NCBI RefSeq assembly: GCF_901709675.1
Contig: NC_051090.1
Coordinates: 8,447,842-8,511,841 of the forward strand
Direction: 5' to 3'
DNA length: 64,000 nucleotides
Source: Syngnathus acus
Taxonomy: Eukaryota > Chordata > Actinopteri > Syngnathiformes > Syngnathidae
The notes under the pieces are model-generated. The model had not been told where the DNA came from and made no database searches. It worked only from the letters and a program-made list of their open reading frames with translations. The position numbers were made by a program, and so were the translations under genes. Shown here one piece after another: positions 51,901-63,879 of this stretch (position 1 is its first letter; the number at the start of each line of letters is the position of its first letter).

Positions 51901-53820
51901 TCACTGTATGAGGTCTGGCAGATCCAAAACCGCAACAAGAAATATTTCTGACAGGCACATGATTAGTGGTGTGTGTGAAAACAAGTAACAGATTGCAAGA
52001 GTTATTTGTAGCCAAAAGGAGAACACATTAAAGGATTGAAATGACATTTTGCAGGGGAATCTCAGGGAATTTAAGAAAGGGTTTTAGTAAACAATGAATA
52101 TGTCAATATAATGGGGGAGTTGAATATATGGCTGCAGCTTTCGAATGTTTCAGCATTCAATGATCGTAATGACATTTTTATTGAATAATTGTTGTGTATT
52201 CAGATGAACTATATTTTTTCTTAACAACATTTCACTTAATAACAAATCACTAATTAGTTTCCTGTTTTTTACAGTCAACTATTTTAGTTCTTGAATTCAC
52301 ATTTGCACAGCAGCAAACGTTTTCTCATCTTTAAACATTTTCAGTGGGGCAATTTCAAACACAAATATAAATTTCAGTCTAAACTAAGCCTGTCTTGTAT
52401 CAAGAACATGGAAAAAGACATAAACAGCCTTTGAACAGTTCAAATGCATGTAAATTATACAAGAATATATACTTTTTGAAGTAGCCTGGTTATAAATGAA
52501 CCAAAATAAATCATCTCACCATGTTCTTGATGTAGGGAAAAACATGAAGCAGAAAATATGATTCATAATCATAATAATATCATAATCAGTTATGCCCATG
52601 TTAGTTTGTCCATGTAGTATTTGGCTGTGTGTTGGTTCACTGTAATGTATAGCAAAGCAATATTTAAAATGACATCAAACATCAAAATTAATCTATAATA
52701 GAGACAAAAATACAACTCTTTCGAGCGAGTAATTGGATAAAACTTTGCAGCACGTGGAGCTTCTCTGGCCTCACTTCACTTCATGATAATGATAATTAAA
52801 AAGATGGGGGAGGAAAGACTACATTACAAAACGGGATTAGTAAAATGCCAGTGCTGAGTGCTACATTCAAAGTCGTTACACTTATTGGAGCAGCAACAGG
52901 CCTCTGGATACGGCACACTGACTCAATCGGCTCCTTCTTAATCAACTTCTTCCTTCTCGATTGCATTTACAGTGGGTTAGAATAAATGTGCTTCGTTCTT
53001 CACACTATTAAAGTTTCACACATTAAGGCCATGATAAGTTTCAGTTATAGAACAGTGCCTTGGGTTTAAATCAAAACTTCAATAGTTCAATAATATTCAG
53101 CCAACCCCGATAATTTTTCACCTCAAGTCACATCAAATGTATACTATTGTTCATTTAATCTTAACTTGTATATTTGGGATACCTCAGCATTGTAGTATAA
53201 GAAACATTGATGCAAATAAATCTTCAAAGATGTCATTTTCTCTCGGTTACATTTCACATAATGCTTTGCTGTACGTGCTGAACTAAATGATAACTTGATG
53301 TGTGACATTAGTGATGAGATAAGTTTTGGGTACTTCAATTGAGATCATTATTTTGGTGAGATAATTTTTTTATAATTTTTTTAAGGTTGTAGGCTTGTCT
53401 AAAATCATCAACTAATGACAATGTAAAGCTGGGCTTGCTGGTTTACCGAACGGATGTACAGGGAAGTTAAAATAAATCATCTAACAAGGCTGAGATGAAT
53501 GACTAAATGAGGACAATTTTCCCAAAGTTTGAGAAAATATACTAAGGGTGGAAAATAGCTACACCTTAGATGCTTAAATGGCTGTCTTTATGTCTGGTCT
53601 GAGTGCAGATCATGTCATGCATGTGACAACATTAAGGGAACCCGCAGAGTGTTGCGCTTGCAAAGTGTTATGCTTTGACATGATGCTTGTATGCTCACTG
53701 ACCTGAACACAAAGGTCTTGTTCAAAAGAAAGCAAAGCCTTCAATAACAGACTGTCGAAGGGAAGCTACAGTTAAAATGTGAAATTATTTAGCTTGGTTG
53801 ATTTATTTTTTAAACACAGC
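48914..53820. other. Non-coding stretch
   Basis: No exon or RNA gene recognised. A decayed 3' half of the TGGA-tailed repeat lies at 50483-50590. The stretch at 52870-52985 is complex, non-repetitive sequence that might be conserved. The remaining sequence is AT-rich and unremarkable. Confidence 0.55.
50483..50590 (+). repeat. Decayed TGGA-tailed fish SINE-like repeat, 3' half
   Basis: GTGATTGACTGAAGTCCAGC, AAGTCAGCACGGATAGGCTA, CAGCTCGCTCACGACTCTAA and TGAGGA follow one another as in the consensus 3' half (GATTGGCTGGCGACCAG...CAGCTGGGATAGGCTCCAGC...CGACCCTAATGAGGATAA). About a quarter of positions have changed. It is older than the copy at 10552. Confidence 0.55.
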
Positions 53821-53833
53821 ATTCAAAGCATGC
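53821..53833. repeat. Target-site duplication, left copy
   Basis: ATTCAAAGCATGC is repeated exactly at 54759-54771, on the other side of the retrotransposon insertion. A 13 bp perfect direct repeat is the footprint of target-primed reverse transcription. Confidence 0.92.
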
Positions 53834-54758
53834 TGGGGTTTCTTTTTCTTCATCAATGTTTCTGTAATTGTTTTTAAATCCACTACACGGGTGATTGGCC
53901 CATGAGCTTTACCATTGCCCTATTTGCCAGCTTGACCTGTTACCACCTCTCACGACGGGGACGTTAGGATTTTGAGAGGCAACAACTCACACAGCCACCA
54001 ACAGATACAGGAGAAAACTCAACTACTCGAAAAAAACAGCAGCAGGACTGGGACTAAAAATAAACGGAACAAAAACCAAAGTAATGCGAGTAAACAACAA
54101 AAACACAAACCCCATCAACCTCAGGGGCTGCCCACTGGAAGAGGTAGACAAATTCACATACCTAGGAAGTGTAATTGCAGTGGACGGTGGAACGGAGGAA
54201 GATGTGAAATCAACAATAGGGAAAGCAAGAACAGCTTTCAACATATTAGATAAGATCTGGAAAACCAAAACCATTTCACTCAATACTAAACTCAAAATCT
54301 TCAACTCCAACGTCAAAACAGTGCTGCTATATGAATCAGAAACATGGAGGACCACAAAACACATCACCGCTAAACTGCAAACCTTCACAAACCATTGCCT
54401 AAGACGCATCCTCAGGATCTTCTGGCCCAACCGCATCAGCAACACCAGCCTATGGGACCACACCAAACAAGAAACAATAGAGATACAGGTTTTGAGGAGG
54501 AAGTGGAGCTGGATAGGACATACCCTGAGGAAAAACAACATGGCTATAACCAAACAGGCGTTAACATGGAACCCACAAGGCAAAAGAAGCAGAGGGAGAC
54601 CCAAAAACAACTGGAGAAGGAGCACAGAGCTGGACGTCAAGAAGATGGGACTGTCGTGGAAACAGCTGAAGAAAATGGCACAAGACAGACGAGGGTGGAA
54701 ACTCTTCATCGATGGCCTATGTTCTGAAAGGAATGAAAAGGCCTAACTACTAACTACT
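53834..54758 (+). mobile_element. 5'-truncated non-LTR retrotransposon (LINE)
   Basis: A 925 bp insertion between perfect 13 bp target duplications. The sense part, from about 53970 on, encodes the end of a LINE reverse transcriptase and stops 12 bases before the right duplication. A short CTAACTACTAACTACT tail replaces a poly-A tail, as seen in RTE- and I-like clades. The first ~120 bases (53834-53945) do not read as reverse transcriptase in sense and may be an inverted 5' piece. Clade assignment (I/Nimb-like versus RTE-like) is uncertain. Confidence 0.9.
53972..54746 (+). pseudogene. LINE reverse transcriptase C-terminal fragment, frameshifted
   Basis: A 221-codon frame (54084-54746) plus an upstream piece in another phase (53972 to about 54052) together match the end of the LINE reverse transcriptase. 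The upstream piece reads HSHQQIQEKTQLLEKNSSRTG. After one extra base near 54053, the GLKIN step continues in the main frame. FTYLGSVI then follows, the conserved block after the catalytic palm, with the C-terminal WIGHTLRKNN and GRPKNNWRR motifs typical of LINEs. The catalytic YADD/FADD motif is absent or destroyed, so it cannot act. The main frame has no internal stop, suggesting a fairly young insertion. The 228-codon minus-strand frame over the same DNA is a shadow. Confidence 0.88.
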
Positions 54759-54771
54759 ATTCAAAGCATGC
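54759..54771. repeat. Target-site duplication, right copy
   Basis: This is an exact second copy of ATTCAAAGCATGC (first copy 53821-53833). It begins immediately after the ACTACT tail of the retrotransposon and fixes its 3' end. Confidence 0.92.
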
Positions 54772-55259
54772 AGTATGTCACTCAGCTATAATTACTCTTT
54801 AAGCCGTTAATTTTTATATGAAGTCATGCAAGCTACTTGTTTACACAATGTCTAGGCCTCCTTTGAATCATTTTAGAAAGCTCTTAACACGATTATGAAA
54901 CCATATTTAATGAGTGCATTAAAAAATTAGGCATTTTTTAATATGTTGCTGGGGGTTCTATTGTTTACCACAGACAAAAATTAAGAATCAGTTGTTTCCC
55001 AGTTGGCTAAAAATTCCGATATGTAGGAGTTCAGGCGGATCTAAATAAATGAATCCATCTAGTCTATGTTGTAAACCAGTACAAAGACATAAAAATAAGA
55101 GCAATAAGATTTACACCTCACAAGTCAAACATGATTTGCTCTCTAAATTGTAATTTAAAAAAAAAAAAATCCACAAGACTTTATCAAGATAAATCATAAT
55201 ACGCATATATCTGTCACTCGCTCCAAATACATCTAATCTGAAGTGATTTTGATTAAGTA

Positions 55260-55671
55260 CCGTATTTTCCGGACTATAAGGCGCACCTAAAAACCTAAAA
55301 TTTTCTCAAAAGCCGACAGCGCGCTTTATAGTCCGGTGCGCCTTATATATGGACCAAATTCCTAAATTTAAACTGGCCCGAAGCATTGTGTCATGAAATC
55401 AATCATAAGTGGCCCGCTGAAGACTATGAATCATGAATCAAAAAGACTATGGATCATTATTTTGTGATTATAAAGTAATTTGTTGCGTCTGAAGTTGAAA
55501 TAAAAAAGATAAAATGGAGAATGATTTGATTTGGATTAAAAGTCTGACATGATGCATTAATGGTGCGCCTTATAGTCCGGTGCGCCTTATATAAGGACAA
55601 AGTTTTAAAATGGGCCATTCATTGAAGGTGCGCCTTATAGTCCGGTGCGCCTTATAGTCCGGAAAATACGG
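55260..55671 (+). mobile_element. TA-flanked MITE, copy 2 of an inverted pair
   Basis: A 412 bp element between TA dinucleotides (55258-55259, 55672-55673). The terminal inverted repeats CCGTATTTTCCGGACTATAA are perfect for at least 20 bases and continue with AGGCGCACC. Inner copies of GTGCGCCTTATAGTCCGG give each end a doubled structure. The interior is the reverse complement of the copy at 48499-48911, apart from a handful of changes. It is non-coding and was mobilised in trans. Confidence 0.94.
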
Positions 55672-58600
55672 TACTCAAATACTGTCCCGAGATCTGGGGA
55701 ACAATTTTTAAGAAAATATAGATGATGACCAAGCAAACAGCTGAGAACATTCGGTTGATGGAAAGAACCTGATCAGACTTTGTTGAAAAGCACAAGAGTA
55801 CCCTCAGGCATTGTTTTAACCAAGCTTGCACAAATGGCCTCTTTGTAGTCTAGCCACATTCTTTTTCACGGACTTTGTTCAAGTTTTGAATTTCACGTTA
55901 GTATGAAAAGAACGTCCAGTTGTCATAGTTACTAAAAAGAGATTTGTTTCACAGGGTCAGTGACTTAAAAAAGACCAAATGCATTCATATTTGGATATAT
56001 ATAGTCTTAAGACATGCAAGATTGCTTCTAAGTCTTTACATGGATGTTTCCTAACAACACAATTGTGTTTCGTGTAGCAATTTCATGCTACTCTGAAAAG
56101 CCCACAGCTACCTGTGTTTCAGGTGTAACCTGGTCTTCTAACAAGTAACGAACATCTGCCCCTCTAATCCTACTAATTAACCTGCAGAATGGCAACAAGC
56201 TAGGGTTACATCAAGCAAGGCGTGTCGATCCTTTATCCTTGCGCGTCAGTCTATGCAATCTTCTAAATCAGAGAAACTTAAGCCGGGACTTCCACCCCCA
56301 GCTTTAGCCAAAAAGGAACTGTCACGACAAGGGAGACAGACCAAGCCTTAGTATGTCTGCCACCACTTGTGTTTTAACCTTCATTCAAAACGATCTCCCG
56401 ATTTCCCTGCATCAACTTCCCTTTTGTCCAACTTTATGGAAACCCTATGCTTTACATTTGTAAGTCTATATTCCAGCCAAAAATAGTATGAAGGAATTAC
56501 ATAGAACAGGTGTGATTTATTTTTTGGAGATTGAAAACCAGACCGGTGCCTGGAGCCAGTCATGAGATCTCATAGCTCATAGTTCAAACAATAGTCATAC
56601 ACAACAGGGCACTTACATCAAATAGGGTCATATCCCCAAAAACAAAACTCATTCATATTGATCTGTACAATATCATCTTTAAAAGGCTCCCTATGGTTCT
56701 TATGAATAAATGCAGAAAACCTACCTTGGGACTGCAGCAAAACAATAAAAGAACAATGTAAGTACACATAAGTAGTGTACCTTGCCCTGGACCAAACTTG
56801 TCCCCACACTCCTCATGCCAGATCATGTGTGTGGTTATTCCTTATTAAATTATAAGATAAATGGTGAAGAATAAATCAGCAGGTACGGAGTAGATTGGCT
56901 GACAGAAAAATCAGAACACTTTTTTGATAGCTGACAAATCCAATCAAGGCTGCAAGCATAGCACACATTCATTATATATTAGCAAAGGAGTCCAGAACAT
57001 AAAACCATCCAACTTGGTGTCGCTTTTGTCCAAATAAATGGGATTAAAGTAAAGCAGCATATTTCCTTAAATGGAAAGATCTTAGTTCTTCTAAAGGGCA
57101 GCCTCCACCTGTTGTTTATAATGCTTTACCCATAGAGGAAATGTGATCCACAATCATTAATTTTAGAGTGCGTACCATGGCCACTCTGCTTTTATACAGT
57201 GTTTTATGTTCACAAGTCAGATAGTCTTGTTCTATAAAAACACATAGGCCTCAGCATCTTATCTCCTCAGCCATCGCATAATGAATCAGACCTGCACTTA
57301 GGGAGAAAGAAGTATTAGCCATTGTGGCCATCTTGCAATATTATAGTAAACAATTTTTATGAAGCCATTTTAGAGATGAAATTGTGCAAATGGGAACTGT
57401 GCTGAGCAACGACAAAAAGTAGAACTGCATGACAGTGATTTTTGTTTTGTTTCCTTGTCTCCAATACATAAATATAACATTTCATTGATATCAATGCCTA
57501 TAGTATTTGTGTTGGGCAATGTCAACAAAAACTCAGCATTCTTCTTAATTGGGAAAAACACAAGACCCAGCAAAATGATGAAGAGCTGAAATGCAAACAG
57601 TGTTAACATAATTTATTATTTTATTTTTTGTTTTTTTTATACTCCTGCCGAGTATATTTGTTATGCTTATATTTCCATTTCCAATATTAGGCATAAAAAA
57701 TGGGAAATTGAGAAATACTTGAGTGAGTAAAAGTGCTGCTATTATGCATGGTTTTAATACTGCGAGTCACAATTGCATTGTTGGGAATGCTTGTCTCACA
57801 GCATTCACAAAATTACCCCATTTAATTTGCATGCTGTGATGGAGACAGGAAAGGTGTTGGACTTATCAGTGGCATGGGAGGACTGCCTCTCAAGCCAGGA
57901 TCATTTGTTTTAGAGGACTCACTGGATCCAGCTGTTGGATAGCCACCCACCAGGATGAACCTGCTGCCGTTGAATTTGACCACCTGCTGATTTGTCCTCC
58001 TGGATATTTATTCTTTCTTGGCTAGGTCGCTGTTATCATCCCTGCAGGCACTTGCCCTTACTCCAGCTTGCATGTGACCATAAAGCTCGCTGCTATAGCC
58101 CCTCAGGAGATCATCCAACTTGCAGGCACAGTGCCTTCCTTGGTTGCTTGTCAATACAAAATTGTATCTCTGTTTAAAGGACACAGCATTGATAGCCTAC
58201 ACTATGTTGATTATATTTTGTTGAATATTTTAACTGACCTTTCTGCTCCTTTAAATTCTGGGCCTCCAAAGTCCACCATAGTCAGGAACACTGTAAACAT
58301 ACACTAAATCCATTTGATTTGTTAGCTCCTGTTAATTCCCCTCCAGTTAAACCAAGTATTCCCTGTGTCTGTGCACTTTTAAACTCTCAATCTGTCTAAT
58401 AAATGTTTAATTCTTGCAGATATAATTACATCCCATAACCTTGAGTCCCTATTCTTCACCAAGAAGTACCCTCCCCCCTCCCTTTGCCGATGGCTCTCAG
58501 CCCACTCTTATAAATTTTTCAATGCTGTTGGAACTTTTAAGAAAAGTTGTCGAAAGCTGTGCATGCTTATAGACTCCTGATTCAAGCATTTCTGTCTGAT

Positions 58601-59816
58601 TCCGCGCACAAATATAATAAGAATGTTTTTTTGCTTGCTCAAATGAAAACAGTCATGTAATTCTGACAGTGTGTCACCAGACTGCCTTGTGAACTCTGGA
58701 AACAGGTTAATTTGCATCATTCCCGCCCTCTCCCATGTCACTCGATACACAACGCATCCTCCCAAGTCACCAACCTTTGTCTGACAAATTTTCCCAGTCA
58801 CCCTCCATCCTTTACTTGTTTCACAAACACATGCTTCTTCTTTCCTCAACCCCCTTGTCCTGACCATGGAGGGATTAAATGATAAGTCACCCTTTATTCT
58901 CCTTTGGTATAGTTAAGGGCCTGATTCCACTCTTGCATGTCTGATCCTCTTATATCAATGCATTCACCGAGGTGTTTTCAAAATTCCTCTTTTCCCTACT
59001 TTTTCTGCTGCTACTTAAGCCCACGTAGGCTTTGATGTTCCAACAAGTTGTAAACATGCAAGGCATGGGGTAAAACAGGATTCTAATGGTTTTGAGTGGA
59101 CTTCAGACTGGTATAGGTATACATGTACCATTAAAGGGGCAGTACGTTTAGGGCTAAACTATCTTTAGAAGGACAGTAACCGTGAGGGTAGAATCAGTAC
59201 CAGATATTTACAGACTCTATTTAAACCCTAACTCTCCAAAAATATATATTTTCCAATATTTCCATATTTGGGGCATATGACAAAGGTCATATTTTTCTGT
59301 ACAAGTTTCTAATTTGATGTATTTAATTTAAATAATTCCAATGTGTCAGTACTCTAATGCTGCTCACAGCTCTAGTGTTAAATTGTCCTGTCTCTTGTTG
59401 ACAAAAACGTTTAAAAGGCAATATAATAATACCTAATATCAATAAAGTTGATGTTCTGGTTCAATGGTTGAGAGATTGGAAAATATGTGCTATTTATTTT
59501 GTAATATTTTGTTATGTTGTTCTTATGTTATAATCTTTTGAGTTTCTATTATAAGAAAGGTAATTTAGTCATGAAATATTCTGGATATCAGTACAATAAC
59601 CTCCAGATGCAGTGTAATTCCTTCTACCTCAAAACTCAAAAACATGTTTATATGACAGAAATTGAATCTAGCACAATTTCCCTTGACTCCATGTGACTTA
59701 AACATCCAGTCCTATTGTAAAAGGAGCTCGGTGAGTGAAAAAATATTGTAAATCAAGGAAGCTCATTGGAATAGTGATCAGTGAGCGGGATTGGATTCAA
59801 TTTTAGTTCATATCGC

Positions 59817-59838
59817 TTAGGGTTAGGGTTATGGTTAG
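59817..59838. repeat. Short interstitial telomere-like repeat
   Basis: Two perfect TTAGGG units are followed by two degenerate ones (TTATGG, TTAG). This is too short to indicate a fusion point. It may be chance or part of a fish repeat that carries a GGTTAG array. Confidence 0.6.
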
Positions 59839-60929
59839 CTTCGCTTTCTGGATATTTTATTTTTGCAGCTCAGATATCAATGAGTTGGTGTCGGAGAATG
59901 AGCGCCACAATTACCAAGCAGTGAGTAAAGACTAGGAAAAAGGGAGGTGGAGGAGGAGGCAGTTGCCATGGAGATGATGGTAATCCTGGACATGCTCGGA
60001 TGGTATTTTGTTCTCCCCGATTTACAGGCAGCCTGGATGTACACACGATGCAAACACAAACATTTCTGGTTAATCTTCATTTGCCTCACTGACTTCAGAC
60101 AAATGTGTAGACATGGGGGTTTACATATGGAATGAAGGCTGGGCGTGTCTCCAAATGCACTAGAGACTTGCTTTTTTCCAATAAATGAGGACATGCGGTT
60201 TGAAAAATAGAAGGCTATATGGACAGACAAAATTCCCACCAACGCCCCAAAATGTTGTCCTCGGAAAAGGAGCTTGTTTCTTTTTTTCAAGTAGGTGTAA
60301 TGCAATTAGCAAACTACTGCCGGAGATTTTATTATAGCCCATTCTGTAAGAGCAATAATTTATTCCAGTCATTATGCCTTTAAATAATTTGAGGTGAAAG
60401 ATTGGAAATTCATCTTACAGACCAAAGTTCAATTTCTGTGCTTCTGTGTCATTTTGGGAGTCGTACTGACTTTATGTCAAAAAACAATCAAATTCAAATG
60501 TATGTGCATCCCGCTATGTGCCCTGCCTCATCAAATACTTGCCCCCAGCTCCAAGCCCCCCATCTTTTCATCACAATGTCTTTCAGGCCAGGCAGAATGA
60601 GGCACACAAGGAGAAAGCGAGTGGGGGAGAAATGGAGAAACCCCACCGCATCCCAATCAGCCCAGCTCACTGAGGCAGAACTCTGGCTAAAGTACTGGAA
60701 CTGAGATGGCCTCAGCTTCACATCCTATTTCCAATTCACGGGCAACACAGTCCAATTCAATTCAAATACTAATAATAACAAATGAGGTACAACTGGATGG
60801 TTACGTGCGACATGCTGAGCTTATTCAATGTATTGTGTAAACCTATTTTCACACCCAGCGCAATTCAAATTACAGTCTAACTGTGCATATGGGTGGAGTT
60901 TTCTTTCTTTTGATACTTTCAGGTGCTTT

Positions 60930-61090
60930 TAGAAAGGGATGTTTGCGCCGTTGAGAGAGTATTTGCTTCCCGGCCGGCCAATGAAAGAGACTCCTCTTGG
61001 TCCCTTTAAATTCAGCGCAAGAGAGGTGCACAAAAGCTTTGACACAACAGAGACTCTTTGGACTCCATGCAGGAGATTGACACAAGCAAT
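60930..61090. promoter_or_regulatory. Candidate enhancer or promoter block
   Basis: GC-balanced, non-repetitive sequence with GGCCGGCCAATGAAAG (a CCAAT box within an FseI-type palindrome), two CTTTG SOX/TCF-like words and GACTCCTCTTGG. The overlapping frames (60870-61085 minus and 60939-61223 plus) on opposite strands are both open, again suggesting composition rather than coding. Function is inference. Confidence 0.22.
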
Positions 61091-63556
61091 AGACTTTTTT
61101 AAGTACTATGTTTTTTTACATTTTAAAGTATCTGTCGGGTGGAAATCAGAGGGAGAATGTCATGTGACCCACTGTAAAACTGAACTTGTTATTGATATTA
61201 AACACTCAGTCTTTCAGTCATGAGCAAGCTAACAGGTCTGCAAGTATCAAACAAACACGATGTTACAAATGACACAATTATCATGGTGAGAGCGAAAGTG
61301 TTTAATCCTGTCAAAATTCAGAGTGCATTACACAGAACCCCTCTCCAAGTGCACAATCAGGCGTGTCCAAATGCAATCCAAGTGCATGGCAAATTGAAAA
61401 CAAATTTCTGGGCAATTTTCACACAATGAAACGATGATAATCTGGTCTAACTGCAGAACACAAAGCGAGGATAAATCTCCTCTCTAATCCTATTGTGTTT
61501 CGCCTACCTGCTCACAATGACTATGGCTTGCATCTTCCATTTCCACAACATTTCATTTTCAATCATAAAAACCTGTTAGAACAAGTACATTTACTCAATC
61601 CAGTTTATTGTTGCAACTCAAAACACTGCCAGTCTCGTTCTAAAATCCCCTCAATCCAACACTTATTTTGTGGGAGTTTGCAGCATAGTGTTCACCTTCT
61701 TCAACGTTTTCTGTATCGTATGGACGTTTTTATTGTTTTTAGTTGTACACTCATCAACAAGCGGAACAAAGCTACACAGCCCAATGACTTCAAAACCCAC
61801 ACAACCTTTTTCTCCGTGTGCAGATGTGTTCCTTCAAGTGGCACAGGAGCTTACAACAAGGTGCTGCTTCTGTCTGGCAGGGGGCAAGGCCAGGGTTGGC
61901 ACTGTTAGGAGCATCAGGTATAGTACTCCATCAATGTGTTGGTCCTGATAATGCTGCAGCAGGCAAGGTTAAGCTGTGCTCAGCGAAGCTGCCAAGGCCC
62001 TAACCGTTTGGCTTGTTTAGTGTGTTGTGTACTCAGCGATATCTTTCGGCTGAGGGAAAAGAGGGTTTAGATTTTCATTATGAACCATTTTGTTTGAAGC
62101 ACATAAGTGCAATATCTGTGGCGGGTTTTTAAATATTAGTATGGGTTTTAATATCCTAAATACGGAGCAGAGCTTCAGAACTCAAAGGAAGTCACTGGAT
62201 AACCAAGTTGAAATAGAATTTAAGAAGGAAATGAAAATGATCCAAAAGAGACCATATTGGGAAAGCACTGATTTTTCTGGCTGTTTTATCCATCTGATGA
62301 GACTCTTGTTGAATGATTGCCAGTGTGCTGTAAATCATTGCTGTTTGTTTAGTATATAATTAAAGGCTTGGTCAAACCATTGACTAATTCATGATTAGTG
62401 TTTATCTACAAAAGAACAGGCAAAATTTCAAACTGAATGTAATTCACAGGTGTTGACAAATTTATCAACAACAAAAACCAAATATCAGGGCTAATGTTGA
62501 GAAGATAATAACTGCAACTTCTGGTCAGTCTCTTTGATATTATATACATAAATGAATTCATTTGAGATCCAAATTAAGTTAGATTTGTTTCTGACTTTTC
62601 TGCTCCTGGAAAAGGATTCCAAACTAATTCTCATGGACAAGCTCGAGTCCCTGCAGTGATCTTGAAGATCATAAATGGATATGTCTCAACCAAATGAATT
62701 AAATAAAAGACAAACTCACAGCAAAAACTTTTATATATACATGTTAGTCAGTGCATCCTGAAGTTATCATTGACCTAAATAAAAATTTAGCTTTTCAGTG
62801 GCTTTACTAAGCTTCAGGGCTTTCGAGCTTGTGTCCTAGATTAGAGGCATCATCTGTGAGCATCTCAAGACTGATCATGTCATAATAAGCTTGCCGTCTT
62901 TATCTGCTCCTATTAGAAATGAAGCATGCTTTTCTGCACTATATTCATTTGCTTAAGGCTCAGATGACATAACTAGTTTCCACATTCCTGGGTATACAGG
63001 ATTATAATAAAACATTCTAGACAATACTTTAATCCAACTTTGCTTGCACAGTTTGCTGGAAGTCCTTCTTTGTTTCAGCATGACTATTCCCCAATACGCA
63101 AAACAAAGTCCCCTGCCATTATGGTTAAGGGTTATAGGCTTTGAGATAAGCTTTTTTGTTTTTGCCTACAAAAAGAGATAGCCGCTGAACTGGATCAGTT
63201 TTTGCCAAAGAGAGATTAGTCATGTGGAGAAATGAGATGGCATATCAGTGTATTATTATATTATAATGTCCCCGTTAATTCAAAAGGCATTTAGTTGCTA
63301 TAATTGCAAAATTTTAGTTGATTGGTGAGTGCTATATAATTCAAATGATTTGTTTTCCCCTTTTAGGTATCCGGAGAAAATGTCTTTAGAAGTCTGTTTC
63401 TAAAGAGGTTAGTTTTGGCTTTCATTTCCTGCCTTTGTTGATGGAGAGTATATTTTCACTCTTTGTAAAGACAGCTGACTGATCTTTGAAGCCATAAAAC
63501 AAAACTTTATCTTTGTTAACAAATAGTGCTGGAGGCTACTAAAAAATTCCTTTGAA

Positions 63557-63700
63557 AGGGCAGCATGGTGGTGCTGATGTTGTTCTAGGTAACACATTTG
63601 TGTTCTCTTTGTGCATGGGTTTTACTCCTGTTTTATCCCATGTTCCATAAACATGCACGTTCAATTAATGATTGTTTATGTTGCCTGAGATTCTGAAATA
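63557..63700 (+). repeat. Decayed TGGA-tailed fish SINE-like repeat, 5' half
   Basis: GGGCAGCATGGTGGTGCTGA, then GTGTTCTCTTTGTGCATGGG, TTTT, CATGTTCCATAAACATGCAC and TCAATTAATGATTG follow the order of the consensus (GGGCGGCACGGTGG ... TGTTCTCCCCGTGCCTGCGTGGG ... CATTCCAAAAACATGCATG ... GGTTAATTG). The copy is old. The 3' half with GATTGGCTGGCG is missing, so it is truncated or deleted after about 63700. Confidence 0.6.
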
Positions 63701-63879
63701 CAATAAATATTAACTAAGGCAGGCGCATCAATGTAAAATAAACTCAAAATGACTCTTTACTTTATCACAAAGGAATGCAAAAGTGTATGTTTTGCCAAGG
63801 AAACACATTAATTGTTTAGTGGAGCCTTTTGTTGCAAGTCCTACTGACTGCAAAATTGTATTTCAACTGTGCCTAGGCA

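Larger units (their letters stand above)
55674..63556. other. Non-coding stretch
   Basis: No exon could be supported. The minus-strand frames at 58508-58867 and 59877-60305 and the plus-strand frames at 61495-61948 overlap others in different phases and lack motifs. The part at 57840-58440 has a retroelement-like look (see findings). The block at 60930-61090 is a candidate regulatory element. A short telomere-like TTAGGGTTAGGG occurs at 59817-59828. Confidence 0.5.

Noticed and set aside
54023-54709. 228-codon open frame on the minus strand
   Set aside because: It is antisense to the retrotransposon reverse-transcriptase frame, and its hydrophobic translation is a by-product of that coding composition.
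58508-58867. 119-codon minus-strand frame
   Set aside because: No domain or conserved motif is visible and the region is adjacent to repeat-like DNA; coding cannot be supported.
59817-59838. Interstitial telomere as evidence of chromosome fusion
   Set aside because: Only two perfect TTAGGG units are present, which is too few to distinguish from chance or a dispersed repeat.
59877-60305. 142-codon minus-strand frame
   Set aside because: It contains runs of serine and threonine from simple sequence and overlaps other frames on both strands; no motif was seen.
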